Positions 10,765 through 22,708 of a stretch of DNA of 42,908 bases are shown here, one piece after another. The stretch covers positions 1-42,908 of the forward strand of contig LSSK01001719.1 in NCBI GenBank assembly GCA_001969505.1. Reading direction: 5' to 3'. Under the pieces are notes generated by a model, which worked only from the letters and a program-made list of their open reading frames with translations, did no database searches and was not told the origin of the DNA. Both the position numbers and the translations under genes were made by a program. The stretch's first letter is position 1. The number at the start of each line of letters is the position of its first letter. This stretch comes from Zancudomyces culisetae (Eukaryota; Kickxellomycota; Harpellomycetes; Harpellales; Legeriomycetaceae).

Positions 10765-12311
10765 AAACTTTCGGGTAGGATATGCAGTAAAAAGAATGTG
10801 TTTTTCTGAACTCTGCGAGTTTCTGCGTGAAGTGCCCAGAAATGAGATTGATTTTTTTTCTTTATCCTTTTACGCTGTTTGCTTTTGCAAATTTGATAGA
10901 GTCAATCTAATCTATCCTTATGGAAACAAAAAAAAACAGTGAGAAGAAATTTGAAAAACCGTCGCCTTGTGGCTGAAAAGTCGAATTTTGCGTTTATACC
11001 CACTTTATCACTTCCCAATCTTACTCTCCCTCCTCTCTACTTGTTTCACCAGCACACTTCGCTTCTTTTCTTCACATGGTATGATCATAATAAACTTTGG
11101 AAACTATTGGCGCACGGGGCAACGTGCAGTACATTTCCCAGAATGATTGCCCTAATTTGTTTCACAACATGTTAACTTGGGTGGGTAATTTGTTGGTCAT
11201 GAGGGTAAATTTGCATAGATTTAGGGGTTGTAGATTGAAGAACAAGAGGTGGTGGTTAAAGGCGGATAAGGTATCACAAGGAAGAAAATTATTAAAAAAG
11301 TGCAAATGTAAAGACGAACCTTTAAGGACAAAGCCCTTCCCTCATGTAACTCTGAGGAGACAGGAAACTCCTTAAGTATGATAGAAGTGATGTTTACATA
11401 ACCTTTCCTAAACTTTTTTCGGGGAGTAATGTTAATAAACATAGCAGTATATGTGTGATCAACTGGTTCATACCGTTTCAAGGTATGAATGCACCTCGAT
11501 AGCAGAATTGGTACAAGGTATGCAAGTGGTTTGCATAAGCAACAATAATTGCTACGTGCTCTCTTCCCTTCAGCAAAAAAATATTTTGGGTTTGTTTATC
11601 TAGCACTGGCAAACCAGATAAGAATATATAAAGCATATGATTATGCAAAAAAAAAATCGAAAAGGCTTGACAAGGTCTTGATATAAAATTATGTTACAAA
11701 AACCTAATTATACAACTGAAAAGCTTGCCAATCTTCAACTCGGTTTTCGAAAACCCACAAGAAACGAAAAGATAAAGTGCCTGATAAAAACGGCGGAGAT
11801 TATAAATGTTTTACAAATGCAAATTACCACTTGAAAAAAAAGTAAAAAAAACACGTTAATTTTAATTAGAAAAGGTGGGAACAAATAAATATCTAATTGA
11901 TTCGATTCACCAACATGCAGCACACAGTACACAGTACACAACATACAGCATACAGCAAAAAAAAAAATAAGAGGGAGCAAGGTAATAAAATTCGGTAAAG
12001 ATCTGTCCATATGTGGAAAACAATCCCACCAGCATAATATTGTTTTTTGTTCTACATACAGGTTTATTTATGTACTATTAAAATGTTGATCAAATATATG
12101 CGCTTATTTGGTGCCAGTTTGCCAGAAAAATACATTGCAGCTATAGGCTCAGTGGAAAATTTGATAAAAGAAAAGGAAAAACCTTGCTAACAAAAAAATA
12201 TATACGAAAAAAAATACGTTCTAGCCATTGGATGGTTTTGACATGCATTTACTTTAATGGTAAAAAAATAACACCAAATTAATTGAAAAATGGAAAGGCA
12301 AGGGATAAAAA

Positions 12312-12354
12312 AGGTGTGGAGGGGAGAAGAGTGGAAGGGGAGAGGGGAAGGCGG
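12312..12354 (+). promoter_or_regulatory. Purine tract in the FBA1 promoter
   Basis: A G/A-only style tract (repeats of GGAGGGGAGAAG and GGGGAGAGGGGAAGG) sits about 25-65 nt upstream of the TATA box. It contains GGAAG sequences similar to Gcr1-type sites of glycolytic genes, but could equally be a nucleosome-excluding element. Confidence 0.35.
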
Positions 12355-12376
12355 AAAAAACTACTTTGGAAAAATG

Positions 12377-12386
12377 TATATAAATA
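12377..12386 (+). promoter_or_regulatory. TATA box of FBA1
   Basis: TATATAAATA, 102 nt upstream of the FBA1 ATG, in the normal yeast spacing range for a highly expressed glycolytic gene. Confidence 0.6.
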
Positions 12387-12488
12387 AATAGTGAGCCAGG
12401 AAAATAGAAATTTTAAAAACCAAAATATTCGATAGAATATAGTTCATATTTTGAAATACACAAAGAAAAAAACCTTAGCTTAGCAAAA

Positions 12489-13565
12489 ATGGGAGTCTTA
12501 GACGTAGTACCACCAGGTGTAGTTGTAGGAGAGAACTTGTACAAGTTGTTCAAGTACTGCCAGGAACACAACTTTGCCATCCCAGCCATCAACTGCACAT
12601 CTTCATCAACAATAAATGCAGTGTTGGAAGCAGCCAAGGCATCAAACTCACCAATCATTATACAATTCTCTCATGGAGGAGCGTCCTTCTATGCTGGTAA
12701 GGGAGTCAAGAACGATCAGCACCAGGCATCAATTACAGGAGCCGTTGCTGGAGCCCTGCACATCCGCGCAGTAGCTAGCCAATATGGAGTTCCAGTAGTT
12801 ATCCACTCAGACCATTGTGCAAGAAACCTGTTGCCATGGTTGGACGGAATGTTGGATGCCGACGAAAAGTACTTCAAGGAACACGGTGAGCCACTGTTCT
12901 CATCACACATGATTGATTTGTCAGCAGATAGCAAGGAATACAACATCAGCACAACAGCCAAATACATGGAAAGATGCGCACGCATCAACGTGTTGTTGGA
13001 AATGGAAATTGGTTTGACAGGTGGTGAGGAAGACGGTGTTAACCACGAGGGAGTAGATAGCTCCAAGCTGTATACACAGCCAGAGGATGTCTATGATGTA
13101 TATAAGGCACTCAGCCCAATCAGCAAGATGTTTACCATCGCAGCAGCATTCGGAAATGTGCACGGAGTATACAAGCCAGGAAACGTAGTGTTGCAACCAA
13201 AGCTGTTGAAGAACTTCCAAGACTATGTCGCAGAAAAGATCGGTAGCACCTCAAACAAGCCATTGTTCTTGGTGTTCCACGGAGGGTCAGGATCAACCAA
13301 TGAGGAGGTTACCGAGGCAGTCAGCCACGGAGTAGTCAAGATGAACGTAGACACAGACACACAATGGGCATACTTGGTTGGAGTGCGTGACTTTGTCAAC
13401 AAGCGCAGCGCATACTTGGCCTCACAAATTGGAAACCCAGAAGGTGAGGATAAGCCAAACAAGAAGTACTACGACCCAAGAGTATGGGTCAGAGAAGGAG
13501 AAATCACCATGATCGCCAGAGTAAAAGAAGCCAACAAGGATTTGGGCAATCTCAACACCTTGTAA
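12489..13565 (+). CDS. FBA1: Class II fructose-1,6-bisphosphate aldolase
   Basis: 358 residues, the usual length of yeast Fba1. It cleaves fructose 1,6-bisphosphate to dihydroxyacetone phosphate and glyceraldehyde 3-phosphate in cytosolic glycolysis, using Zn2+. Visible signatures are AIPAINCTSSST, the zinc-binding VIHSDHCARN, EMEIGLTGGEEDGV, AAAFGNVHGVY, LVFHGGSGS and MNVDTDTQWA. Conserved C-terminal sequence DPRVWVREGE is present. Codon choice is strongly restricted (TTG for Leu, CCA for Pro, AAG for Lys), as expected for a highly expressed gene. CTG codons fall at invariant Leu positions (for example in RNLLPW and EPLFSS), which argues for standard decoding of CTG. Promoter has a TATA box and purine tract. 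It converges on TOP1, with 85 bp between stop codons. Confidence 0.97.
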   Translation: MGVLDVVPPGVVVGENLYKLFKYCQEHNFAIPAINCTSSSTINAVLEAAKASNSPIIIQFSHGGASFYAGKGVKNDQHQASITGAVAGALHIRAVASQYGVPVVIHSDHCARNLLPWLDGMLDADEKYFKEHGEPLFSSHMIDLSADSKEYNISTTAKYMERCARINVLLEMEIGLTGGEEDGVNHEGVDSSKLYTQPEDVYDVYKALSPISKMFTIAAAFGNVHGVYKPGNVVLQPKLLKNFQDYVAEKIGSTSNKPLFLVFHGGSGSTNEEVTEAVSHGVVKMNVDTDTQWAYLVGVRDFVNKRSAYLASQIGNPEGEDKPNKKYYDPRVWVREGEITMIARVKEANKDLGNLNTL

Positions 13566-13650
13566 ATTTATATATCTTTTTATTTTGTTAGGGTGAAATA
13601 AAATGGGGAAGCTACAAATTAGGTTTATTCATAAATAAAGTAATAAGTAT

Positions 13651-16100
13651 TTAAAACTTGAAATTTTTGTCGGCATGCATGGCCCATTTGAATTTTTCAC
13701 GAAGAGTTTTGGGGAAGAATTTTTCAACAGGAATGTCGAATTTTTTGCACCAAGAAACGGTTATTCTGGGGTCGATATAATTGATTTTGGAGGTGCCGAG
13801 AGCGGTAGTCTTGTTTTCGTCCTTGTCTACCAACGCTGTCTTTGTGGCAACAATTCGAGTGTAAAGTCTTTGGATAGTTGAAAAAGATTTGTCAATCGAG
13901 TTGAAAGTAAGTCTGTACATTTCGGGAATATATGGTTTAGAGGATTTGGAAGAAGAAAGAGCCTCCTTTTTGGAGTTGAGAGTGGAAAGTTCAGAAGAAA
14001 GCGAGGCAAGTTTTTCTTCTATAGAATCAAGATTGGATTGCGTGGCATCAGAGGCTTTTTTCTTTTCCAGTCTTTCAATATCCTTGGTAAGCAAGTCAGC
14101 AAAATATGAATACAGCCATTCGGTTGTGATTGGCCGGTCAGGGTCGTCACGGCATGCCTGTTCAAACGGCGCAAGATCGTATTTGGCACGGTCGGCAAGT
14201 GATAAGTCGGTCAAATTGGGTTTGAGCAAATCAATGTGACGACGGCACTCGTAGCGCAGACCCATAAGGCGATCGGCAATTTTAGACAACTGACCGCTAA
14301 AGTTTTTGGCAACGGCACGCTGATGGTTACATAGCACAGCAACCTGTCGATTGGCGCGGTTGTAGGCCAGCGTCAACTCGTGGATAGAGCTTGCAGGAGT
14401 GACATCCTGCTTTTCCAACTCCTGCTGGAAGGTGTGAGAGGCATTGTAGGTACGGAAAACCTTAGCGCTGAGGCCAGGCATCAGAGACGACAAGTGTTTG
14501 TTAAGCTCGACAGTGTTGATTAGAGAAAATAATAAGTTTCCTGGAGTCTTTGCGGCCCGCTGGAAGCTCACCAGGTTGCGGTAGACAGCCGGATGCACCT
14601 CGACCTTGTTGTAGTAACGTATAGAATCTTTACCCAGAAAGTCAAACACTACCTTTCCGTCTTCAAAAGTCACGTGTTCATACCGTAACGAGCAACAGCC
14701 CACTGTGTCAGCTTGGTCATCGCCCTTTTCGTTACCCGCTCGCAGTGCGAAACGATCAATCAGATACAGTGCTGTTGCACGCTGCCGAGTCTTACCATCA
14801 CTGCTGGTTAATGCTGCCATGTAGTCCTTGCGGATTCGTACAATATGCTTCTTCAGTTCTCGGGCCTTTTCGTATTTTTTGAGATCGCTTTGTCCTTTTA
14901 GCGAACTTCCTGCTGCTAGAAACACATATTTGGTATTGTCGTTGACATTTTCTTTCCACATAGCTAGCCACGTGACTGTTTGGTCGTGAATCACATTGCC
15001 CCATTTACTGCCCTTTGGTGGTTCTGGAATCTTCGCATCTTTGCCTATATTGATTGTAATCTGTTCTGCTCGCACCCGTCGCTTATAACACCCTGTTTTT
15101 GGATGTGCTCCTCGTCCTCTAAATAGCCCCGGTGGCTCAATTCGGAAATTCCCCACTTTTTCGCGCCTCCCGTCCAGTATACAGTATCCATACTTTTCTT
15201 CAATCATCTTGCGCTCTTCAAGTAGTGCTGCCTTCTCCTCTTTGCTCATTTGTTTTTTTTCCTCCTTTTGCTTTTGGAAATATTCATACATTGGCCTGAA
15301 ATCACATCTGCTAAATTCCTTGATTGGATACTTGCGCTTGCTTTTACTCATCAACAACTTCAGCTCGTTAAAGAAATTTCGCTGGAACGTCGGGTTAGCA
15401 CCATGCTCTGTTTCTAGCAGCGCTGCAAAAAACCCTACCAATTCCTCAATCTCTGGCTCTAAATACACCTTTTCGCCGTCATATAGGATCGGTACCCCAT
15501 GTGGAACATATTCTGGTGGAAATAACACTCCCTGGTGCTCCAACTGTGTCCATCTTATTGTATCATCCTTATCGCCATTCTGGTCTCTCCACCACTCATA
15601 CTCCTCTGCCTCCTCTTCTTCTTTCTGCTCCCTCTTTACTCTCCTCTTTTTCTCCCCTTCTGTTTTAATTTTTTTTCTGGCTACTTCACTCTCTACCTTC
15701 ACTCTCTTTCCGTACCCATTCTCTTTACCATTCCCGTTTCCACTCCCATTCATACTCACAGCACTTACTTTGTTCTTTTCTTTTTTTATTGCGATCTTTC
15801 TTGACAACAGCGGAGCATCCTCATCACTGTCATCTTCGTCTTTTATCCTCCTTACCGCCAGCGCCTTGCCTCCTCCGTTTTTTGTCTTTTCCTTTTTTAC
15901 GACCGCTCCTTTTCGCATCAATAGTGGCGAATCATCATCTATTCAGCAACAATTTATCCCATATTTTACTTCACTTTCTTCTATATACTTATCTATCCAT
16001 TATTTCGAATTTATTACCACTTACCACTATCGTCACTATAGCTTCTCTTTATAACCCTTTTGAAGTTGTCTTCTCTGGGCTCACTGGTAACTACAACCAT
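13651..16100 (-). CDS. TOP1: DNA topoisomerase I (type IB), one intron
   Basis: Exons 16100-16025 and 15938-13651 encode 787 residues, close to S. cerevisiae Top1 (769). It relaxes supercoils ahead of replication and transcription forks in the nucleus. Seen: a charged N-terminus, EEYEWWRDQNGDKDDTIRW, core signatures KEFSRCDF, DGRREKVGNF, GLFRGRGAHPKTG, SSLKGQSD, LIDRFALRAGNEK, DTVGCCSLRYEHV, FLGKDSIRYYNKV and KVFRTYNASHTF, then a coiled-coil linker and the C-terminal SKINYIDPRITVSWCKK with catalytic Tyr746. Without the intron the frame would begin at a bare TTG/ATG at 15921-15918. With it, the protein gains RSYSDDSDDDSPLL, like the acidic Ser/Asp N-terminus of other Top1 proteins. A motif is duplicated (residues 26-43 and 64-80). 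Confidence 0.95.
15939..16024 (-). other. Intron of TOP1 (86 nt, phase 1)
   Basis: Donor AGTG|GTAAGT and acceptor GAATAG|ATGATG. The acceptor is the only AG between the upstream in-frame TGA and the ATG at 15918 that keeps the downstream frame open. The join creates an Asp codon inside an acidic run matching Top1 N-termini. No textbook branch point is visible (best candidate TGCTGA lies very close to the acceptor). Confidence 0.75.
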
Positions 16101-16785
16101 TTTTTTAACTCTTGTCTGTATAGTTCTTTATTTCTTGTTCCTACAGTTGCTAGTCGTTATATATGAGGTACGAAATTTATCTCGAGCAGATTCCACTTTT
16201 CTTTTCCAATATGAAGTTAAAAGTATACCCTTCGCTACCAAAAAACAAAGGAGATGTATTAGTTCTCTTAAGCTACGATATATCAATATCAAAAAGCGCT
16301 ATTGATGAAAAAAAAAAAGTATACCAAGCCACTAATACATATATCACCCGCGTTGATACTGTAATTTGACCTGAATATAGATATAATATACGGTGTATCT
16401 GTGTGTGTATGCTGTTATAGCTTGGATATATATGTACTTGTGTTTATGTGTTGTGTTTTTTTAAATAATGGTAATATGTTTAGCATAAGTTAATGAAAAA
16501 ACCACAACATTATTTATGTATTTATTTATTTTTTACTGGAAAAATTAAAGAAAAATAGCCTCAATTTTCAGTTTCAAAGTCCTAATTAGACGAGCTAGAA
16601 AATTTTTTTATTAATTTACTCGGCCTAGTATACCATGAAAAAGCAAATGACCTTTTAATGCTTTTTTTTTTTACTTGGTTCTTATTTAATTAAGAGTTTA
16701 ATGCTAGGCTACCATATTGGCGATTCTATTGTTTAATCAGAACAAATATGTTTTATTTATACCACTAGGCAAATTTTAAAAATGC

Positions 16786-16847
16786 GCTCTCTCCTCTCCC
16801 CTCTCCCCTCTCCCCTCTCCTTTCTCTTCTCCCTTCCCCTCCCCCCA
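16786..16847. repeat. CT-rich microsatellite, (CTCTCCC)n core
   Basis: A pure pyrimidine tract on the plus strand with several CTCTCCC copies, then degenerate CT sequence. Likely variable in length and able to form triplex DNA. Confidence 0.8.
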
Positions 16848-17800
16848 ATCTTCAACACCATCAAGTTATTTAAAACACTGCAAACCAAACCGCTTTCCTA
16901 CCTCATCTACAACATTTTTTTTAGAAAGAAAAAGCTAAAAAGTAAAAAAAAATGAGGAAAAGTGAGGAAAAATCCCCCTCAAGTAGTAGATCTTTTTTTT
17001 CGCTTTGCAGTAAAATGATAAAAAAGCAAACTAGCAAAACGCAATAACTAAGGCACCTTTTTTTTTTCCAATGAAAAGCTACTTTCGAAACTTGTTTAAT
17101 TATCTCATTTCTTAAACATACACCATAAAAAGGCAAAATTATCATTCCCATAGCTGCAATAACTATAATAAAAAAGCAAAACCCCCAATCCATTCTCTTT
17201 CTTGTGTTCTAGTTTTTATTTCGTTATTCTTTCACAAAAAAAAAAGAAAATTTTTGTGCTATATTAAATTTCTTCGAGTTCCCTATTATTTCGATTTCAT
17301 TAGACCTAATGACGTTTGCCACCATTATTCTAATAATTTCACTCTAATTTTGGTTTGTGCAAAAAACGCCCAGAAAATCATTTGGAGAAATACTGTGTCC
17401 CCAAAACCACTTTCAATTCTTTTTATCTTTATTGTTTTACAATTTCTAGTTTGCTATTATCGCTGAATTTTTGCCATCTACAAAAACAAAAACAATATAC
17501 TTGTTGACCTCCCAAATACACATAAAACTAATGAGGACTATCGAATTTTCTTTTTTTTTTAGTCATGCTTCTCTTAAGTTGTAGAAAGATCATTTTCCTG
17601 GAGGAAGGGCGAGAAAAAAGAGCAAAGCGTGGTTTTAATTTATAAAAGAAAAACCATGCCAATAAAGCGTTGGTAAATAGATGTATTTGCTTTAATACAT
17701 CATCTAGCTGCATTTTTAATTCTTAGTTATTAAAAAAAAAAAATTGGTTCTCCAAAACGCACATGGAACCTATTCTTTGTGATCAGTATTTTGCTTGTTC

Positions 17801-17935
17801 TCAATTCGAGTAGCATTGATGATAAAACTCGATGCATTCCAAATAGTAGTACCATGGATCAGCACCTGGATGGGTATGGAATCCCGAGAGGAGAAGAAAG
17901 GAATTGGTTAGATAAATATTTAGTATTATTTTCAT
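17801..17935 (-). CDS. Candidate 44-codon ORF, small secreted-like peptide
   Basis: ATG at 17935 to TGA at 17801. The N-terminal 18 residues are hydrophobic (MKIILNIYLTNSFLLLSG), like a signal peptide. The remainder is aromatic-rich: FHTHPGADPWYYYLECIEFY and then HQCYSN, with two Cys. Local composition is less AT-rich than the neighbourhood. Alternatively the block is a splice acceptor: ATCTAAC, a pyrimidine tract and CATCCAG would open a 31-codon frame beginning VLIHGTTIW. Either reading points to something functional, but a chance ORF of this length is not unlikely. No family recognised. Confidence 0.2.
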   Translation of the reverse strand: MKIILNIYLTNSFLLLSGFHTHPGADPWYYYLECIEFYHQCYSN

Positions 17936-20900
17936 AGTGTTTTAAATGGTATTTATCTAGCAATTCCATAGAGTAAAAAATAAACTTCTAGTAGAAAAAG
18001 TACATCTAACAAGTAGATACTTTTTTTTACACACCATACAATAGTACCAATTGGTACAACAGATCTGTATTCACACACAACTCAACCGTACTGTTTGATA
18101 GATATCCAGAGATATATATTCTAAACATGTTTCTTCCTCTTCTATCAACATTCAAGTATTTCATAACTATGCCCAAATTCAGTTCAGATATTTTAATAAT
18201 GCAGAATCTTGCCTATACAGAAAAAACGCAGTAGAAAAGGAAAATATACGTAACCCGCTAAACTAGAAATATTTTTATTAATATCTATCTGGTACCTTAT
18301 CAAACGTAACCCCGCCCTTTTACCATCCTCCCCGGATATTTCAGTATAAACAATGCAATAACATCCAAAATATTTAATACCAACATAAATCCAATTTATA
18401 TTTTTTTATTTTGGGTATTTCACTGGTACAGATATAATGTTCTAAAAATAGAAGAGAAACCCTCCTCTCTCACCTCCCAACATTTCTTCAGATTGTTATG
18501 AAGCTGCTTCAAATACTTTCAAAATGAAACAAAACGTGTGTGTAACCTCTTTCGGTAACATATCGGTAAAAACAAATACCTTTACCAAAAATAACCTAAC
18601 ACAATTGCTAAAACTATTCAGGGAGATGGCGAATAATCAACTAAGAGCATTCTTTTTACTAGTTTATATACTACATCTCTTGGGTCTTTTGCTTTCAGAT
18701 ATCCGATGTTATATCAGTGTTATAGTCTTTTTTTCAATTACATTTTTTTTTCTAGAAAGAAAAATAATAGGTGGCTAAAAGTCTACTATACACAAACAAA
18801 AAAAAATGATGAGCTGGCTAAAGAGTAAAAAAAGAATGGCAATAAAGTCAAAGGCGGTTAAAGTTTTCTAAATAGCTGCAAATGCATAATAATGTAGATG
18901 GTCCAGGTTACACATAATATATAGATAAGGATGAGAAAAAAGTGTTCACGAGTCTACGAATTTTGGATGCGAAAATTCAACAAAAAAAAAAATACGACAA
19001 AAATAATGCTATTTTTAGCGTGCTTTTATTGTTGTGTAGCCACATTACAGTGGAAACTGGGGGAATATAGTATTCACGCATTCAAAATTAAAAAATAGAA
19101 TTAGTGAGAATAACACGGTTGAGGTAGAGTAAACGCATAAATACAAAAATCTTGGGGAAAGGGAGAGGCCAGTATTCAAGCAAAAAAGTAAATGAATTTA
19201 TAAATAGCTACTAGTATGGTAAAATGCAGTGGTGGTAATTATGGAACGTCAAGTAGGATGTAGTGATGTGATGAAAATAACACTGATGGTATTTACCCAC
19301 AAGAAAAAAGCAAATAAAAAAATATAGTACAGTGATGTGGACAAATATGAAGAATCGACGAGAATAAGCACATGTTGGGGGAGGTAGTAATAAGATTTTT
19401 TTAAAAAAGAAGGCGGAGAAAGAGAAGGAAAGAGAAAAGATGATGGTGAAATGACCAAGAAAATAGCGCATACTTTTGTACTGTAGTAAAAATCGTGGAA
19501 TATGTCTCACCATGCTAACGGTGCAATATTTACATGAAAGAAATGGTATGATGCGCGGTAAATCAAAGAGATTTCAATATTAAAGTGCAGACCATATTTA
19601 AAAAAAAGCAAGTGATATTGGTTTGGTAGCCTGTATAGTTTTGTGCACTATTGTAAAAATGAATTGAAATAAAATAAAAAAGAACCCACTTTATTGGAAA
19701 GCGTAAATCCTGTAGATCAGGATGTTCATTGAAAGATATAAGAAAAAAAAGAAAAAGAAGAAAAAAGAAAAGAAGAGAAGAGGGGAAGAGGGGAAAAAAT
19801 AAAATAGTATAACAGGGTTTATACAAGAAAACAATTCATTACAATTAGTATGCATGTTGTTTTGTAAAAGGTATTTAGATTTGGTATATTCTCGGTTTAG
19901 TAATGAAATGATGTTTATCAAATACACGTTTCAAATAAATCAGGAGAGAGAAAAATATAGCGAGTTGTTTTTTTTTTAAGTTTTATATGAGAATTCACAG
20001 TTCAGGGGGAGGGGTGGGGGGAAGAGAGGAATGGAGAGAAGGTTATTTTAGATTTTTATATAATATTACTAAAAAGCAAGATTAGAGAGTAGAGAAGGGA
20101 TAAAATAATAATATAGAGTGGTTCTTGAGAGGAGGGGGGGAGGTAAGATGAGCCGATTTACAAGTTAATTAGTACATCAATTATTGGTAAGAATATCAAA
20201 TATAAGGTAAATGTTTTTTTAGTGGGCACAAGATGGGATAAAGAATCTGAAAAAAAATGGGCAGAGATATGTAAAGTCAAAATCAACTTTAATGTGAACT
20301 AAACTAGCGCCAACTCAGCTCTCTGTGTTGTTGTAAGACAAATAATTGGAAGATTGAGCGGGATCAAAACAAAAAGAGTAGTTGTTTGGGAAAAGACAGA
20401 AAGAACCCGAGAAAAAGAGAAAAAGAGAGATAGAAAGAGAGATAAAGTGTGAGTTGGATGGAGAAGGTTGGATAGAAGTATAACACGATAAAGATATTAA
20501 TGCAATCTATTCTTTAAAGTTCTTAATTGATTGACAACCAATTTGATCAAATTTGGAAATAAAACAAAAACAGGAAAAAAACAGGTATAAAATCCAAACA
20601 AGTTTGTTGATTTTTTATAATTGCAGATTAGTAAAAAAAGTAAAAAAGGTAACAGATTAAAGTTCACATCAAATATTTTGAGAAACAAAAAAAAAATGAG
20701 AGGAAAAAAACAACCCAAATTTCAAACATCATATCATATAACACTCACGCTATATACTTGTAGTCTAGAACAAAACCCTGAAGGTTGTAACATCAAAATA
20801 TATGATATAATAGTTCATTTTGCGTAATTTTTTTTCCTCTTTCTCTCTTTCTTTTTATCTTTCTCTTGCTCTTTTTCCCTTCTTCCGTTTCTGTTTTTTT

Positions 20901-22708
20901 TTTACCCAACAAAATTGTGGTTAAAATGCTTGTAAACTCTTTTAAGAAATGTTGAACACATTTTTATTTTGACTAAAAAAAAATTGTTAGCTGTAAAATG
21001 CAATGGAGCATTTTATAATAAAAATAGTGACTAATAGAAAAGGCACAAAAAAAAAGTATATAGTGCAAAAGAATATTTTTAAATCGCAAAAAAAAAAAGA
21101 AAAAGATTTGCAAAATAGTATGGACAGTTTTTTTCATATTATTTTTTCATTTTGTAATTTGGTAAATCAAGTAAATAAAAAAAATAATAGGATAGGAGGT
21201 TAGTGTTTAATAATAAAAAAAGTTGAGGGATTGGGATTAACAGCCAATGTTTCAAAACTATGTATTTATTTAAAAGCATTTTAAAATTTTCTTATTTTGG
21301 TACAAGATGTGTAAAAGGGAATTTAGTAAAACAAATAAAAAAGATAGGGAGAAAAACAAAAGGGAAATATATAAGAAATCGGATTGGTATGTGACCAATA
21401 GAGCCTGAAAAGATGGGAGATAAAATAGTTAGAGAAGGTTGAGTAAGAGAAAGAGGCAGAGAGCCTCAGTTTTCTACTTTTGTTATTGTTGTTGCTATAG
21501 CCAGTAATAGTTTCAAGTTGTAGCTATAAGTGGTAGTTTGTTGGTTTGGTAGATCAGGGTATAAAAACAAAAAACAAAAAATAATCATACAAGCTTTGAA
21601 GGTTAATGAATGGTCTAAATTTGGTTAAAAAAAAAAGCAAAAGCAAAAAAAAAAAGCAAAGGCAAAAAAAAGTTGCAAGAAGAGAAAGGGCCTGTAAAAT
21701 GTTATTGGGCTGTGGTACCTTGTAGTAAATCAAAAAAAGAAAAAACCCAGTGGAAAAAAAAGGGCGGATTATAGATAATTAAAAGTAGATTGGGGGTGTA
21801 TATGTGTGGATGAGTCGGCAGAAAATGAGAAATGGGAAAAAAATAACCGGTGAAAAGTTGTTTTATGGATAGATGTTGAAGGGTGTATTATAAAGGGAAC
21901 AAAGAGAAAATTAAAGCAAACTAGAAAAAATAAAAGAATATAGAGGAAGAGGGAGGAGGATGGGGGGGAATGGGGGGATGGGGAGAAAAATATGGGTGGA
22001 GGGAAAAAAGTGCCAAAAATAAAAAAAAGATGTGTAAACGCAGTTAATGTTTAGAAAATAATACCAAAATAAAACTAAAATCTAGTGGCAAAAAAAGGTA
22101 AAAAGAAAAAGAAAAAATAAAGAGCAGTCAGGTTTATGTTATATTATATAAACAAATGTATTAACAAATGTGGATTATTTAATTACAAAAAAAAAGGTTT
22201 GAATATGAAATTTACGGAAAGTAGAGAGCGAAAAAAAAAAGATATAGGAGTTTAAATAATTCATGCAAAATAAAAGAGTTATAATAAAAGGTTAGCTTTG
22301 AACCCTGTTAAAAGTATATTCAGGTGAATACATGATATATAAGGTTAACAATAAAAAAAAGAGAGAATACTAAAAAGCAAAAAAAAAGGGGGAAGGGAGA
22401 AAACAAGGAAAAAAAAAATAAAGTAGGGAATGGTTAAATCAAAGTGAACACAAGCTTTTTACAGGTACAAAAATAGAAATTGCTTATTAGCCGGGAATTA
22501 GAACGAATTCGGTAGACATAATACTAAATACAGTCCAGATTTATATTGGAATTAGAATATAGAGGAAAAATAAGTGCTGAGATATTGATAGAAAACAAAA
22601 ACTTGTAAATAAAAAAAAAGGAACAAAGTTGATACTAGATAGAATAGAAGGGCGAAAAGAAAAAGAGAGTGGAAAAAAAAGAAAGAGAAAGATTGTAGAC
22701 AAAAAAAA

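Larger units (their letters stand above)
10766..12488. other. Region upstream of FBA1, including its promoter
   Basis: About 1.7 kb. The left end probably holds the 5' part of the small minus-strand gene. The middle (11097-11480) has overlapping frames of 80-90 codons on both strands that I regard as unproven. A short CA-rich repeat lies at 11915-11957. The right 180 bp carries a purine tract at 12312-12354 and the TATA of FBA1. Confidence 0.5.
16101..22708. other. 6.6 kb gene-poor region between TOP1 and the Caf120-like gene
   Basis: Very AT-rich, with long A or T runs and no ORF that looks like a conserved protein. The plus strand changes from mixed near 16.4-18.8 kb to strongly purine-rich from about 19 kb to the Caf120-like start, with many GA-only runs (for example 19740-19798 and 20390-20455). 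Contents listed separately: a CT microsatellite and a 44-codon minus-strand ORF. A minus-strand hydrophobic frame begins at 17193 (MDWGFCFFIIVIAAMGMII) and meets a GTATGT near 17120; it may be an exon or chance. A centromere, an origin or a long leader RNA are possible but not shown. Confidence 0.5.

Noticed and set aside
11500-11575. tRNA gene suggested by an A-box-like TAGCAGAATTGGTA
   Set aside because: No B-box, no matching acceptor stem and no T-arm follow on either strand.
17795-17900. C/D box snoRNA suggested by TGATGA at 17816 on the plus strand
   Set aside because: No CTGA box at suitable distance and no terminal stem.
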